Source of the DNA: an uncultured Rhizobium sp.
Lineage (GTDB): Bacteria; Pseudomonadota; Alphaproteobacteria; Rhizobiales; Rhizobiaceae
NCBI GenBank assembly: GCA_945952415.1
Contig: CAMFIF010000028.1
Coordinates: 1 to 45,062 of the forward strand
Length of the DNA: 45,062 nucleotides
Direction of reading: 5' to 3'
The position numbers and the translations under genes were made by a program. The notes under the pieces were generated by a model. That model was not told the origin of the DNA, searched no databases, and saw nothing but the letters and a program-made list of their open reading frames with translations. This document shows positions 24,433-33,141 of the stretch, piece after piece. Numbering within the stretch: the stretch's first letter is position 1; each line of letters starts with the position of its first letter.

Positions 24433-24487
24433 CCTGGACGGAAACGGCCGGATCAACCCGGCTTCATCGAATGGCACGGAGGCTTCC

Positions 24488-25123
24488 ATGCAGACTGCGG
24501 AATTCACGGCATTTGCCGCTCGGCTCGGCGCTCTTGGCATTGATGTTCCCGGCGCTTCGCTGCGACACGCTTCTGTCCGGGCATACACTTCGGGGGCGGA
24601 GATCTATGCGCAGGGCGACCGGGCGGGTGAGCTCTACGTGGTGGAATTCGGAGCAGTCCGTATCCACCGTTTGCTGGCGGATGGGAGACGGCAAGTGATT
24701 GCCTTCCATCTCGCCGGCGAGATCTTCGGTTTTGAAGCCGCTTCCACGCGAAGCTTCTTTGCAGAAGCCATCAGCGCGACCGGGGTTCGGCCCCTGTCGG
24801 GACTGGGAGCGGATGCGGCAGACTTGATGCCTCTGGCACTCGAGGGAATGTTGAGGGCCCAGACGCATCTTCTGGTGATCGGCCGACAGTCGGCGGTCGA
24901 ACGCATCGCGGCCTTCCTCCTCGACCTGGCGGACCGCCAGGGGGACGAGCACCGCATAGAATTGCCCATGCCGCGACTCGACATCGCGGATTATCTGGGC
25001 CTGACCATCGAAACCGTGTCGCGAACCTTCGCCAAGATGCGTTCGACCGGTCTCATACAGTTGCAGGGTACGCGGGTCGTGAAGCTCACGAAGCGCGACG
25101 TGCTTGTGGATCTCTGCCGGTAA
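24488..25123 (+). CDS. fixK: CRP/FNR family regulator FixK
   Basis: A 211-residue regulator: cyclic-nucleotide-fold domain (GAEIYAQGDRAGELYVVEFGAVRI), dimer helix, and a helix-turn-helix with the FNR/FixK recognition pattern PMPRLDIADYLGLTIETVSRTFAKM. It lacks the N-terminal cysteine cluster of FNR, so it should not sense oxygen itself, as expected for FixK under FixLJ control. The ATG at 24488 has GGAGG 5 bases upstream. Expected targets are high-affinity cytochrome oxidase and microaerobic genes, none of which are in the window; the box at 23839-23860 is a likely local target. Confidence 0.92.
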   Translation: MQTAEFTAFAARLGALGIDVPGASLRHASVRAYTSGAEIYAQGDRAGELYVVEFGAVRIHRLLADGRRQVIAFHLAGEIFGFEAASTRSFFAEAISATGVRPLSGLGADAADLMPLALEGMLRAQTHLLVIGRQSAVERIAAFLLDLADRQGDEHRIELPMPRLDIADYLGLTIETVSRTFAKMRSTGLIQLQGTRVVKLTKRDVLVDLCR

Positions 25124-25142
25124 GGGGGTGGCGGCGCGGCGG

Positions 25143-25170
25143 ATTCTTCCCTTGCTGCCATCGGAAGAAT
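25143..25170. repeat. Inverted repeat downstream of fixK
   Basis: ATTCTTCC (25143-25150) and GGAAGAAT (25163-25170) are perfect arms around 12 bases, 20 bases after the fixK stop. There is no T-run, so it may be a processing/stability hairpin for fixK mRNA or an operator for what follows. Confidence 0.45.
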
Positions 25171-25222
25171 GCGGCGTGCCTCTTACACCTGCGGCGGCGG
25201 GTGCCGGAAGGCAGGCAGAGAC

Positions 25223-25303
25223 GAGAAGCGGGAAGGGTTCATTCCTCCCGAGTGCAGACCGAGGGACGCGGTTCTCTCGCGCTTCCCGCTTCTCATTTTT
25301 TTT
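25223..25303 (+). terminator. Very strong long-armed terminator, possible small RNA end
   Basis: GAGAAGCGGGAAG (25223-25235) pairs perfectly over 13 bases with CTTCCCGCTTCTC (25282-25294), followed by A and eight T (25296-25303). The 46-base interior is too long for a simple terminator loop, which suggests a structured RNA ending here, or a leader attenuator for the amidase gene starting 142 bases later. No coding frame with a ribosome site covers the 320-base gap 25124-25444. Confidence 0.6.
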
Positions 25304-25444
25304 CGAAGAGGTTCCTCCCGGGACGCGTGTCCTTCCCCTGTTGCCCGCTTCCTCTTGCGAACGGGTTTGGCTTCTGCTCGACTGTGCGGCGTCTCCTCTC
25401 CGGCTGCCGGTCGGGAAGAGGAACAGGCACAGGGGAAGTCCGCA

Positions 25445-26326
25445 ATGCGCAAGATCAGGGTGGCAGCCACGCAGATGGCCTGCTCATGGAACCGGGACGA
25501 GAACATAGCGAAGGCCGAGGCGCTGGTGCGCCGCGCCCATGCGGAAGGGGCGGGCATCGTCCTCCTCCAGGAACTTTTCCAGACACCCTATTTCTGCCAG
25601 GAGCAGAACCCGGCCCATCTCGGCCTTGCCCAGCCCCTCGAAGACGACAGGGGCGTCAATCATTTCAGGCACCTGGCGCGTGACCTTCAGATGGTGATTC
25701 CGCTTTCCTATTATGAACGGGCGGGCATGGCGCAGTATAATTCGCTGGCGATCATCGATGCCGATGGCGAGATTCTCTTCAACTATCGCAAATCCCATAT
25801 TCCTCAGGGGCCGGGCTATGAGGAGAAGTTCTATTTCTCTCCCGGCGACACCGGCTTCCACGCGGTGAAGACCCGCTATGCCACGATCGGCTGCGGGATC
25901 TGCTGGGACCAGTGGTTCCCGGAAGCGGCGCGCGCCATGGCGCTCAAGGGCGCCGAGCTTCTTTTCTATCCGACTGCCATCGGCAGCGAGCCTCACGATC
26001 CGACGATCGATTCCTCCCGCCACTGGCAGAGAACCATGCAGGGCCATGCGGGCGCCAATGTCATGCCTGTGATTGCTTCCAACCGCATCGGCGTGGAGGT
26101 GGAGGGCAAGACCACCTGCACCTTCTATGGCAGTTCCTTCATCGCCGACCATACGGGCGCGATCCTTGCGGAGGCAGGACGCAGCGAGGAGGCGGTGCTG
26201 GTCGCCGAATTCGACCTCGATGCGATCGCCGAATATCGCCGGGCCTGGGGGCTTTTCCGCGACCGAAGGCCCGATCTTTATGCTTCGCTGGAAACACTTG
26301 ATGGAACGACCCGTTCTGGATCATAG
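25445..26326 (+). CDS. aguB: N-carbamoylputrescine amidase
   Basis: A 293-residue carbon-nitrogen hydrolase with the full catalytic triad Glu43 (VLLQELFQTPYF), Lys116 (YRKSHIPQG) and Cys153 (GCGICWDQWFPE). The triad contexts, ELFQTPYFCQEQ and the WDQWFPEAARAMAL stretch, match the AguB branch, which turns N-carbamoylputrescine into putrescine, CO2 and ammonia. The partner agmatine deiminase (aguA) is not in the window. The ATG at 25445 begins at the family's first strand; a much longer upstream frame lies in the hairpin region and is rejected. Confidence 0.9.
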   Translation: MRKIRVAATQMACSWNRDENIAKAEALVRRAHAEGAGIVLLQELFQTPYFCQEQNPAHLGLAQPLEDDRGVNHFRHLARDLQMVIPLSYYERAGMAQYNSLAIIDADGEILFNYRKSHIPQGPGYEEKFYFSPGDTGFHAVKTRYATIGCGICWDQWFPEAARAMALKGAELLFYPTAIGSEPHDPTIDSSRHWQRTMQGHAGANVMPVIASNRIGVEVEGKTTCTFYGSSFIADHTGAILAEAGRSEEAVLVAEFDLDAIAEYRRAWGLFRDRRPDLYASLETLDGTTRSGS

Positions 26327-26399
26327 TGGCGAACAATAATCGATTTAAACAGGGAACCGGCCAACAAGAAAAACCAGAGGCCGGCGCTTGGGAGGAACA

Positions 26400-27725
26400 A
26401 TGCTGAAGTCTTTGAAGAGCGCGGTTTCCGCGTTCCTGTTTGCCCTCTTGGTGGTCGTTTCGGCCGGGGCGCACGAGGTGCGGGCCGAGCGCATGGCGCC
26501 GCAAAAGGTCCTTCATACCTGGTATGGGCTGGTGCTGGAACTGGTGCGCCACACGCCGAATTACTCCCCGCCGGTCGCAAGCCGTTCCTTCGCCTATCTG
26601 GGGGTTACGGTCTACCAGGCGGTTGCGGGCCCGCATACGGGCCTCACGAGCCTCGAGGGGCAGCTCAACGAGCTCAAGGACCTGCCTAAGCGGGAGGAGG
26701 GCGCCGTTTATGACGATGCCATCGTGCTCAATGCGGCGATGACCGTTGCCACCAAGGAACTCTTCAATCGCACGGGACCCACCGGCCAGCACGCCTTTTC
26801 CCGCATGAGCGAGAAGATGCATGCGGCGGTTTCCGACGGCGTCGATCCCGCCGTGACCGAGCGCAGCGCCCGCTTCGGCGAGGCCATGGCGAAGGCCATT
26901 CTCGCCTGGGCTGCGAGCGATGGCGGAGCCACCGTGGAAAACATGGGTTTTCCGCTGGAATACAAGCTCAAGACCGGACCCGCCTACTGGGTGCCCACCT
27001 CGCTCATTCGCCAGCAGCAGCTGCCGCTTCTGCCCGATTGGGGCCGCAACCGTCCCTTTGCGATGCCCAAGGGCTCTGCCTGCCGCCTGCCCGCGCCGCC
27101 CGATTACAGCGAGGAGAAGGGCTCTGCCTTTTATCGCGAGGCGGAGGAGGTCTATACGACCGTCAAGGGGCTGACGCCTGAGCAGAAGGCGATTGCCCGC
27201 TTCTGGTCCGATGATCCGATGCTGTCTCCGACACCTCCGGGCCACTGGATTTCCATCGGCTGGCAGGTTCTCGATGCGGAACAGGCCGACCTGCCGAAGA
27301 CCGTCGATGTCATGGCACGGCTCGGCGTGGCCGTGGCCGATGCCTTCATCGGCTGCTGGGACACCAAGTTCGAATTCAACCTCATCCGGCCGATCAGCTA
27401 CATCAAGCGGGTGATCGATCCGAAATGGGAGCCGCTGCTGATCACGCCGCCTTTCCCGGAATATCCGAGCGGCCATAGCACCCAGTCCGGTGCGGCGGCG
27501 GTGGTTCTGGCCAGCATCTTCGGTGAAAAGCACGCATTCAGCGATGCGACGCATGAGGCGGACGGCCTTGCCGCGCGCCGCTACGACAGCTTCTGGCAGG
27601 CGGCGGAAGAGGCCGCGGAATCCCGGCTCTATGGCGGGATCCATTTCCGTTCGGCGATTGTCCGGGGGCTTGAACAGGGCAAGTGCATCGGCGCCCATGT
27701 GGTCGCGCTCAAGACGAGGATGTAA
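26400..27725 (+). CDS. Secreted vanadium-haloperoxidase/PAP2-like protein
   Basis: A 441-residue exported protein (signal peptide to about VSAGAHEVRA). It has the PAP2/vanadium-haloperoxidase active-site set in order and spacing: Lys323-x6-Arg330-Pro (KFEFNLIRP), PSGH (His359), and Ser408-Arg409-x5-His415 (SRLYGGIHFRSA). The Asp that ends the phosphatase version (SRx5Hx3D) is Ala, which favours a vanadate-binding haloperoxidase-like enzyme over a phosphatase, though activity cannot be told from sequence. GGAGGA precedes the ATG. The next gene starts one base after the stop, so the two are made together. Confidence 0.85.
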   Translation: MLKSLKSAVSAFLFALLVVVSAGAHEVRAERMAPQKVLHTWYGLVLELVRHTPNYSPPVASRSFAYLGVTVYQAVAGPHTGLTSLEGQLNELKDLPKREEGAVYDDAIVLNAAMTVATKELFNRTGPTGQHAFSRMSEKMHAAVSDGVDPAVTERSARFGEAMAKAILAWAASDGGATVENMGFPLEYKLKTGPAYWVPTSLIRQQQLPLLPDWGRNRPFAMPKGSACRLPAPPDYSEEKGSAFYREAEEVYTTVKGLTPEQKAIARFWSDDPMLSPTPPGHWISIGWQVLDAEQADLPKTVDVMARLGVAVADAFIGCWDTKFEFNLIRPISYIKRVIDPKWEPLLITPPFPEYPSGHSTQSGAAAVVLASIFGEKHAFSDATHEADGLAARRYDSFWQAAEEAAESRLYGGIHFRSAIVRGLEQGKCIGAHVVALKTRM

Positions 27726-27726
27726 C

Positions 27727-29355
27727 ATGAAACGGCAGATCCTTGTTTTCGCGACACTTCTTCTTCTGCCCGCTGCCCATGCGCCTGCCGAGGACGCGCC
27801 CGTGCCGCTGCCGGTCAAACCCCATTTCGTCGAGGAGACCGCAAGCGCGGGTCTTTCCACGCGCTATGAGGGGGACTGGGAATATATGGTGGGCGGCGGG
27901 GTTTCCGCCTTCGACTGCGATGACGATGGCTATCCTGACATGCTGCTGCCCGGCGGCAAGGACAAGGCGGCGCTTTACCGCAATGTCAGCACCCGGGGCG
28001 GCGCGCTGCGGTTCGAGCCGGTGAAGGAAAGCGGCGTCGAGGTGGACAGCCTGCTCGGCTCCTATCCTATCGATATCGACAGCGACGGCATCACCGATCT
28101 CGTGCTGCTAAGGCTCGGCGAAAACATCGTGATGCGCGGCAAGGGCGCCTGCCATTTCGAGCGGGCAAACGAGGCGTGGAACTTCAAGGGTGGCGCGGAA
28201 TGGTCCGCGTCCTTTGCCGCTACCTGGGAGCGGGGCAGTGACTGGCCGACGCTGGCGGTCGGCAATTACATCGATCCCAAGGCGGACATGCTGCCCTGGG
28301 GTTCCTGCACCGACAACTGGCTGCACCGCCCGGACCAGCCGCCGGGACACACCAGCCGCCGCTTTGCCGACCCGCTGCCGCTGAAACCCAGCTATTGCGC
28401 GCTTTCCATGCTGTTTACGGACTGGAACCGCTCCGGCACGCCGTCTCTGCGCGTGTCGAACGACCGGGAATATTACAAGGGCGGGCGCGAGCAGATGTGG
28501 CATGTGGAGCCCGGCAAGCCGCCGGTGCTCTACAGCGAAGCCGAAGGCTGGAAATATCTGCGCATCTGGGGCATGGGCATCGCCAGCTACGATCTCGATT
28601 TCGACGGCTATCCCGAATATTTCCTCACGAGCATGGCCGACAACAAGCTGCAGACGCTGGTGGAAACGCCGAAGGACGGCAAGGGGCCGGCGGCCTACAA
28701 GGACGTGGCCTTTGCCAAGGGGGCGACTGCCCATCGGCCCTATACCGGCGGCGACTGGCATCCGTCCACGGCCTGGCACACGGAATTCCAGGACGTCAAC
28801 AATGACGGCCGTGCCGATCTCTTCATCGCCAAGGGCAATGTGGCGGAAATGCCTGACTTTGCCGCCAAGGACCCCAATAATCTCCTCGTGCAGAACGAGA
28901 AGGGCAATTTCGTCGAAATGGGCCTCGAGGCGGGTATTGCCAGCATGAAGGTCTCGCGCGGGGCAGCCCTTGCGGACTTCAATCTCGACGGCAAGGTGGA
29001 TCTCGTCGTCACCAACCGGTGGAGCGATGCGGAGATCTGGCGCAACGACACGCCGGATGCGGGCCATTTTGCCGCCTTCCGGCTGCGCCAGCCCGGTGCC
29101 AATCGCGATGGGATCGGCTCCTGGATCGAAATCCGGAAGGACGGCCATGTGATGCATCGCGAGATCACCATCGGCGGCGGCCATGCGGGCGGCCAGCTGG
29201 GCTTCACCCATTTCGGCGTCGGCAAGGACGAGAAGGTGGAGTTCCGGGTGATCTGGCCGGACGGAAAGGCAGATGCATGGCAGACCGTTGATGCCGACGG
29301 CTTCTACACCGTTGCGCCCGGCAAGGCTGCGGAAACCTGGGCTCCTTCGCGGTAG
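27727..29355 (+). CDS. Secreted CRTAC1-type FG-GAP/UnbV (ASPIC) protein
   Basis: A 542-residue exported protein (signal MKRQILVFATLLLLPAAHA). It has at least five calcium-loop FG-GAP/VCBS motifs: DCDDDGYPD, DIDSDGITD, DLDFDGYPE, DVNNDGRAD and DFNLDGKVD. They should form a beta-propeller, closed by a C-terminal UnbV/ASPIC domain (GSWIEI..., GGHAGGQLGFTHFGVG, VIWPDGK). Such proteins are often partners of secreted redox enzymes. It is one base downstream of the haloperoxidase-like gene. A joint extracellular or periplasmic function is likely, but unknown. Confidence 0.85.
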   Translation: MKRQILVFATLLLLPAAHAPAEDAPVPLPVKPHFVEETASAGLSTRYEGDWEYMVGGGVSAFDCDDDGYPDMLLPGGKDKAALYRNVSTRGGALRFEPVKESGVEVDSLLGSYPIDIDSDGITDLVLLRLGENIVMRGKGACHFERANEAWNFKGGAEWSASFAATWERGSDWPTLAVGNYIDPKADMLPWGSCTDNWLHRPDQPPGHTSRRFADPLPLKPSYCALSMLFTDWNRSGTPSLRVSNDREYYKGGREQMWHVEPGKPPVLYSEAEGWKYLRIWGMGIASYDLDFDGYPEYFLTSMADNKLQTLVETPKDGKGPAAYKDVAFAKGATAHRPYTGGDWHPSTAWHTEFQDVNNDGRADLFIAKGNVAEMPDFAAKDPNNLLVQNEKGNFVEMGLEAGIASMKVSRGAALADFNLDGKVDLVVTNRWSDAEIWRNDTPDAGHFAAFRLRQPGANRDGIGSWIEIRKDGHVMHREITIGGGHAGGQLGFTHFGVGKDEKVEFRVIWPDGKADAWQTVDADGFYTVAPGKAAETWAPSR

Positions 29356-29359
29356 GGGA

Positions 29360-29381
29360 GGCGGGGCCTTCGGGCTCCGTC
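29360..29381. terminator. Hairpin with TTCG loop between converging genes
   Basis: GGCGGGGCC and GGCTCCGTC pair (with two G-T wobbles) around a TTCG tetraloop, right after the CRTAC1 stop and before the gbpR stop on the other strand. The tail is only TTC, so termination is moderate at best. Confidence 0.45.
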
Positions 29382-29382
29382 T

Positions 29383-30324
29383 TCAGCCTTCGCCGAGCAG
29401 CATCTGCGCCATGCGGGCAGCGGCAGGCGGCAGAACCGTGTCGGCACGGGTGATGAAACCGAAGGGCTCCACCTCAATGCCGAGTTCCACCGGCAGCACC
29501 CGATAGGGCGCTTCCGGCCCTTGGGTAAAGGCGGCGCAGACCGCATGTGCCAAGGGCGCAATCGCATTGGATTGCTGGATCAGCGCGAGCGTGAGCAGGA
29601 AGGATGCGGTGGAAAAACGCTGGGTCGGCTCAGGCAGCCGCAAGGCGCGCAGCCGGGCCATCACCGTCTGCGACAGAAGCGATTCCGGGCCGGGCAACAC
29701 CCAGTCATAAACCATCAACTGGTGCGGATCGATCGGCATGGCGCGTTCCAGCGGGTGGCCCTTGCGGACCATCAGGGAAACCGGTTCCGTCGCAATCATG
29801 CGGGCCGTCAGCATTTCCCGTTCCGGCCCGATGGGCAGGCGACCGATGGCGAAATCGATCCGCCCGGAAAGGACCTGCTGGCAAAGCACATCGGACGTTC
29901 CGACGATGACTTCATAGGTCACCTTGGGCTGCACCACGCGGGCGGTGCGCAGCACGGGCAGGACCCGGTCCAGCGCCGGCCCGGTGACCGAGCCGATCCT
30001 GACATGGCCGACATTGCCCATGTCGATCTCGTTCACGTCGCGGGCCGCATCGCGCAGCTCCATGTGGATGCGCCGGGCCCTGAGCGCCAGCGCCTCGCCG
30101 ACGGGGGTGAGGACCACGCCGCGCCCGGTGCGCTCATGCACGGGGCGGCCGACGATTCGCTCGATCTCGGCAATCAGCCGCGAGGCTGCCGGCTGGGCAA
30201 TACCCAGCCGCCGGGCGGCATCGCTGATCTGGTTGCTCTCCGAAAGCGCCTCCAGAAGCCGGAGATGGGAGAGTTTCAAACCGCGCTGCAGCAGGATATC
30301 TGCACTTTCCAGGACTTTGCTCAT
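29383..30324 (-). CDS. gbpR: LysR-family regulator of chvE (GbpR)
   Basis: A 313-residue LysR-type regulator: N-terminal helix-turn-helix LSESNQISDAARRLGIAQPAASRLIAEIE, then a two-lobe ligand domain (GHVRIGSVTGPALDRVLPVL, then DFAIGRLP). It is divergent from chvE with a 150-base gap, the same arrangement as Agrobacterium gbpR, which activates chvE in response to galactose/arabinose-type sugars. The gap is AT-rich near the gbpR start (ATAACATTTTGGCC, AACATTATTTGAC) and presumably holds the LysR site, but I cannot define it. Confidence 0.9.
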   Translation of the reverse strand: MSKVLESADILLQRGLKLSHLRLLEALSESNQISDAARRLGIAQPAASRLIAEIERIVGRPVHERTGRGVVLTPVGEALALRARRIHMELRDAARDVNEIDMGNVGHVRIGSVTGPALDRVLPVLRTARVVQPKVTYEVIVGTSDVLCQQVLSGRIDFAIGRLPIGPEREMLTARMIATEPVSLMVRKGHPLERAMPIDPHQLMVYDWVLPGPESLLSQTVMARLRALRLPEPTQRFSTASFLLTLALIQQSNAIAPLAHAVCAAFTQGPEAPYRVLPVELGIEVEPFGFITRADTVLPPAAARMAQMLLGEG

Positions 30325-30474
30325 AACATTTTGGCCATATCGAAATCACCAAACATTATTTGACTGACATGGCGCGAGATTGCAATCGTGCAGCCACGGT
30401 CGCCAATCCCCCGGGGGTTGGAGAGAGGACCGGACACGTGCCGCAGGAGGTAATGCGGCCCCGAGGAGGACACC

Positions 30475-31542
30475 ATGAATCTTTTCAAGAAGGCGCTTTC
30501 GGCGCTTGCAGTAACGGCTGTGCTGTTTTCCGGCACCGCTTTCGCCGGCGACAAGGGGACGATCGGCATTGCGATGCCGACGAAGTCGTCGGCCCGCTGG
30601 ATCTCGGACGGCAATTCGATGGTCGAGCAGTTCAAGGCAGCCGGTTACGACACCGACCTTCAGTATGCCGAAGACGATATTCCGAACCAGCTCTCGCAGG
30701 TCGAAAACATGATCACCAAGGGCCACAAGGTTCTCGTGATCGCTGCCATCGACGGCACCACGCTGTCGAACGCGCTGGAAAATGCGGCTGCCGCCGGCAT
30801 CAAGGTCATCGCCTATGACCGCCTGATCCGCGACAGCGGCAATGTCGACTATTACGCCACCTTCGACAACTTCAAGGTCGGCGTGCTGCAGGCCACGTCG
30901 CTGGTCAACGGCCTGAAGGAACGCTTCCCGGACGTAAAGCCGTGGAATGTGGAACTCTTCGGCGGTTCGCCCGACGACAACAACGCCTTCTTCTTCTACA
31001 ATGGCGCGATGAGCGTTCTTCAGCCGATGATCGACAGCGGCGAGATCGTGATCGGTTCAGGCCAGACCGGCATGGACAAGGTCGGCACCCTGCGCTGGGA
31101 CGGTGCGGTTGCCCAGTCCCGCATGGACAACATCCTGTCCGCCAACTACGGCAGCAAGCAGGTGCATGGCGTGCTTTCGCCCTATGACGGCCTCTCCATC
31201 GGCATCCTGTCCTCGCTCAAGGGCGTCGGCTACGGTTCCGGCGACCTGAAGATGCCGATCGTGACCGGCCAGGATGCCGAAGTGCCCTCCGTCAAGTCCA
31301 TGATCGCTGGCGAACAGTATTCGTCGATCTTCAAGGACACCCGCAAGCTCGCTGGCGTGACCGTGAAGATGGTCGACGCGATCCTGCAGGGCAAGGAGCC
31401 CGAGATCAACGACACCAAGACCTACAACAATGGTGTGAAGGTCGTTCCCTCCTACCTCCTCGAGCCGCAGCCGGTCGATGCCAAGAACTACGAAGACGTT
31501 CTCGTCAAGTCCGGTTACTACAAGGCCGAGCAGCTGAAGTAA
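30475..31542 (+). CDS. chvE: Periplasmic sugar-binding protein ChvE
   Basis: A 355-residue type I periplasmic binding protein with signal peptide [17 protein letters not shown]... cleaved after TAFA. The mature start is [22 protein letters not shown], followed by [29 protein letters not shown] and [15 protein letters not shown], typical of ChvE/XylF-type proteins. In Agrobacterium ChvE binds glucose, galactose, arabinose and related sugars, feeds the Ggu transporter and signals to VirA. GAGGAGGA precedes the ATG. It leads a five-gene catabolic unit. Confidence 0.95.
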   Translation: MNLFKKALSALAVTAVLFSGTAFAGDKGTIGIAMPTKSSARWISDGNSMVEQFKAAGYDTDLQYAEDDIPNQLSQVENMITKGHKVLVIAAIDGTTLSNALENAAAAGIKVIAYDRLIRDSGNVDYYATFDNFKVGVLQATSLVNGLKERFPDVKPWNVELFGGSPDDNNAFFFYNGAMSVLQPMIDSGEIVIGSGQTGMDKVGTLRWDGAVAQSRMDNILSANYGSKQVHGVLSPYDGLSIGILSSLKGVGYGSGDLKMPIVTGQDAEVPSVKSMIAGEQYSSIFKDTRKLAGVTVKMVDAILQGKEPEINDTKTYNNGVKVVPSYLLEPQPVDAKNYEDVLVKSGYYKAEQLK

Positions 31543-31598
31543 GCTTGCTTCGCAAGCAAACGGCCCGCCGTCTTCCAACGGGCGGCGGGCAGTTCCAT
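31543..31598 (+). promoter_or_regulatory. Hairpins between chvE and gguA
   Basis: GCTTGC-TTC-GCAAGC (31543-31557) directly follows the chvE stop, and a second GC-rich stem with GCCCG/CGGGC arms follows. No T-run is seen. Such structures after a binding-protein gene usually protect its mRNA so that more binding protein than transporter is made. Confidence 0.5.
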
Positions 31599-31614
31599 GC
31601 AATAGGGAGGCAAC

Positions 31615-33129
31615 ATGGCAGCGCTCTTGGAAATGCGGGGCATCAGCAAGGTGTTCCCAGGCGTTCGGGCCCTCGATCATGTCAACCTCAGCGTCGAGGC
31701 GGGCGAGATCCACGCGATCTGCGGGGAAAACGGTGCCGGCAAGTCGACACTGATGAAGGTTCTGTCCGGGGTCTATCCGCACGGCACCTATGAAGGCGAC
31801 ATTTTCTATGATGGCGCGCCGCTCGCGAACCGGTCGATTTCGGACTCGGAAACGAAGGGCATCATCATCATTCACCAGGAGCTGGCGCTGGTGCCGCTTC
31901 TGTCCATTGCCGAGAACGTGTTTCTCGGAAACGAGGTTTCCTCCGGCGGCGTGATCAACTGGCCGGAAACCTTCAACCGCACCGAAGCGCTGCTGAAGAA
32001 GGTGGGGCTTTCCGAGCCGCCCGGCACGCTGGTGGAAAAGATCGGCGTCGGCAAGCAGCAGCTGGTGGAGATCGCCAAGGCGCTCGCCAAGAATGTGCGC
32101 CTGCTGATCCTCGACGAGCCGACGGCGGCGCTTCAGGAAAACGACAGCCAGAAGCTGCTCGACCTGCTGCTGGAACTCAAGACGCAGGGCATCACCTCGA
32201 TCCTGATCTCGCACAAGCTCAACGAAATTTCCCGCGTGGCGGACCGGATCACCATCATCCGTGACGGCTCCACCGTGTCCACGCTGACAAGGGAAGAGAT
32301 TTCCGAAGACCGGATCATCCGCGACATGGTCGGCCGCGACATGGCGCATCGCTATCCCGAGCGCACGCCCGCCATCGGCGACGTGCTGATGGAAGTAAAG
32401 AACTGGAACGTCTGGCACCCGGAGCAGCATACCCGGCAGATGATCCGCGACGTCTCCTTTAATGTCCGGAAGGGCGAGATCGTCGGCATTGCCGGCCTCA
32501 TGGGCGCCGGTCGTACAGAGCTCGCCATGTCGATCTTCGGCGGCAGCTACGGTCGTAACATCACCGGCGAGGTGCGGATGCACGGCAAGCCGGTCGATAC
32601 ATCCACGGTCACCCGCGCCATCGATGCGCGCATCGCCTATGTGACGGAGGACCGAAAGGCGCTGGGCCTGGTGCTCGAGGAGCCGATCCTGCGCAACATT
32701 TCGCTGGCGAACCTCGCGGGCGTGGCATTGCGCGGCGTGCTGAACAAGGCGCAGGAGGCCACGGTGGCCGAGGGCTACCGCAAGGCCATGGCGATCCGCA
32801 CCCCCTCCGTGCATCAGAAGGTGGTCAACCTGTCGGGCGGCAACCAGCAGAAGGTGGTGCTGTCCAAATGGCTGTTCACCGATCCGGAAGTGCTGATCCT
32901 CGACGAGCCCACCCGCGGCATCGATGTCGGGGCTAAATTCGAAATCTATGGTTTGATGAACCGCATGGCCGATGAGGGCCGCGGCGTCGTGATGATCTCG
33001 TCCGAAATGCCGGAACTGCTCGGCATGTGCGACCGCATCTATGTGATGAACGAAGGCGCATTCGTCGGCGAGCTGGCCCGGGAAGAGGCCAGCCAGGAAC
33101 GCATCATGGCGCTGATCGTAAGCAAGTAA
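31615..33129 (+). CDS. gguA: Sugar ABC transporter ATPase GguA
   Basis: A 504-residue twin ABC ATPase of the sugar (MglA/XylG) class. The first domain has Walker [10 protein letters not shown] (residues 37-45), Q-loop IHQELALVP and Walker [12 protein letters not shown]. The second has the degenerate Walker [10 protein letters not shown] usual for this class and an intact signature [15 protein letters not shown] with [14 protein letters not shown]. It powers uptake of ChvE-bound sugars with GguB. It starts 72 bases after chvE and ends 12 bases before gguB. Confidence 0.95.
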   Translation: MAALLEMRGISKVFPGVRALDHVNLSVEAGEIHAICGENGAGKSTLMKVLSGVYPHGTYEGDIFYDGAPLANRSISDSETKGIIIIHQELALVPLLSIAENVFLGNEVSSGGVINWPETFNRTEALLKKVGLSEPPGTLVEKIGVGKQQLVEIAKALAKNVRLLILDEPTAALQENDSQKLLDLLLELKTQGITSILISHKLNEISRVADRITIIRDGSTVSTLTREEISEDRIIRDMVGRDMAHRYPERTPAIGDVLMEVKNWNVWHPEQHTRQMIRDVSFNVRKGEIVGIAGLMGAGRTELAMSIFGGSYGRNITGEVRMHGKPVDTSTVTRAIDARIAYVTEDRKALGLVLEEPILRNISLANLAGVALRGVLNKAQEATVAEGYRKAMAIRTPSVHQKVVNLSGGNQQKVVLSKWLFTDPEVLILDEPTRGIDVGAKFEIYGLMNRMADEGRGVVMISSEMPELLGMCDRIYVMNEGAFVGELAREEASQERIMALIVSK

Positions 33130-33141
33130 GGGGAGGCTGAA

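Noticed and set aside
24409..24433. GGAAC followed by TGTT/GTTC inside the fixK leader as an EcfG promoter
   Set aside because: The -10 fits only with altered spacing and a mismatch, and it coincides with the inverted-repeat arm, which explains the sequence better.
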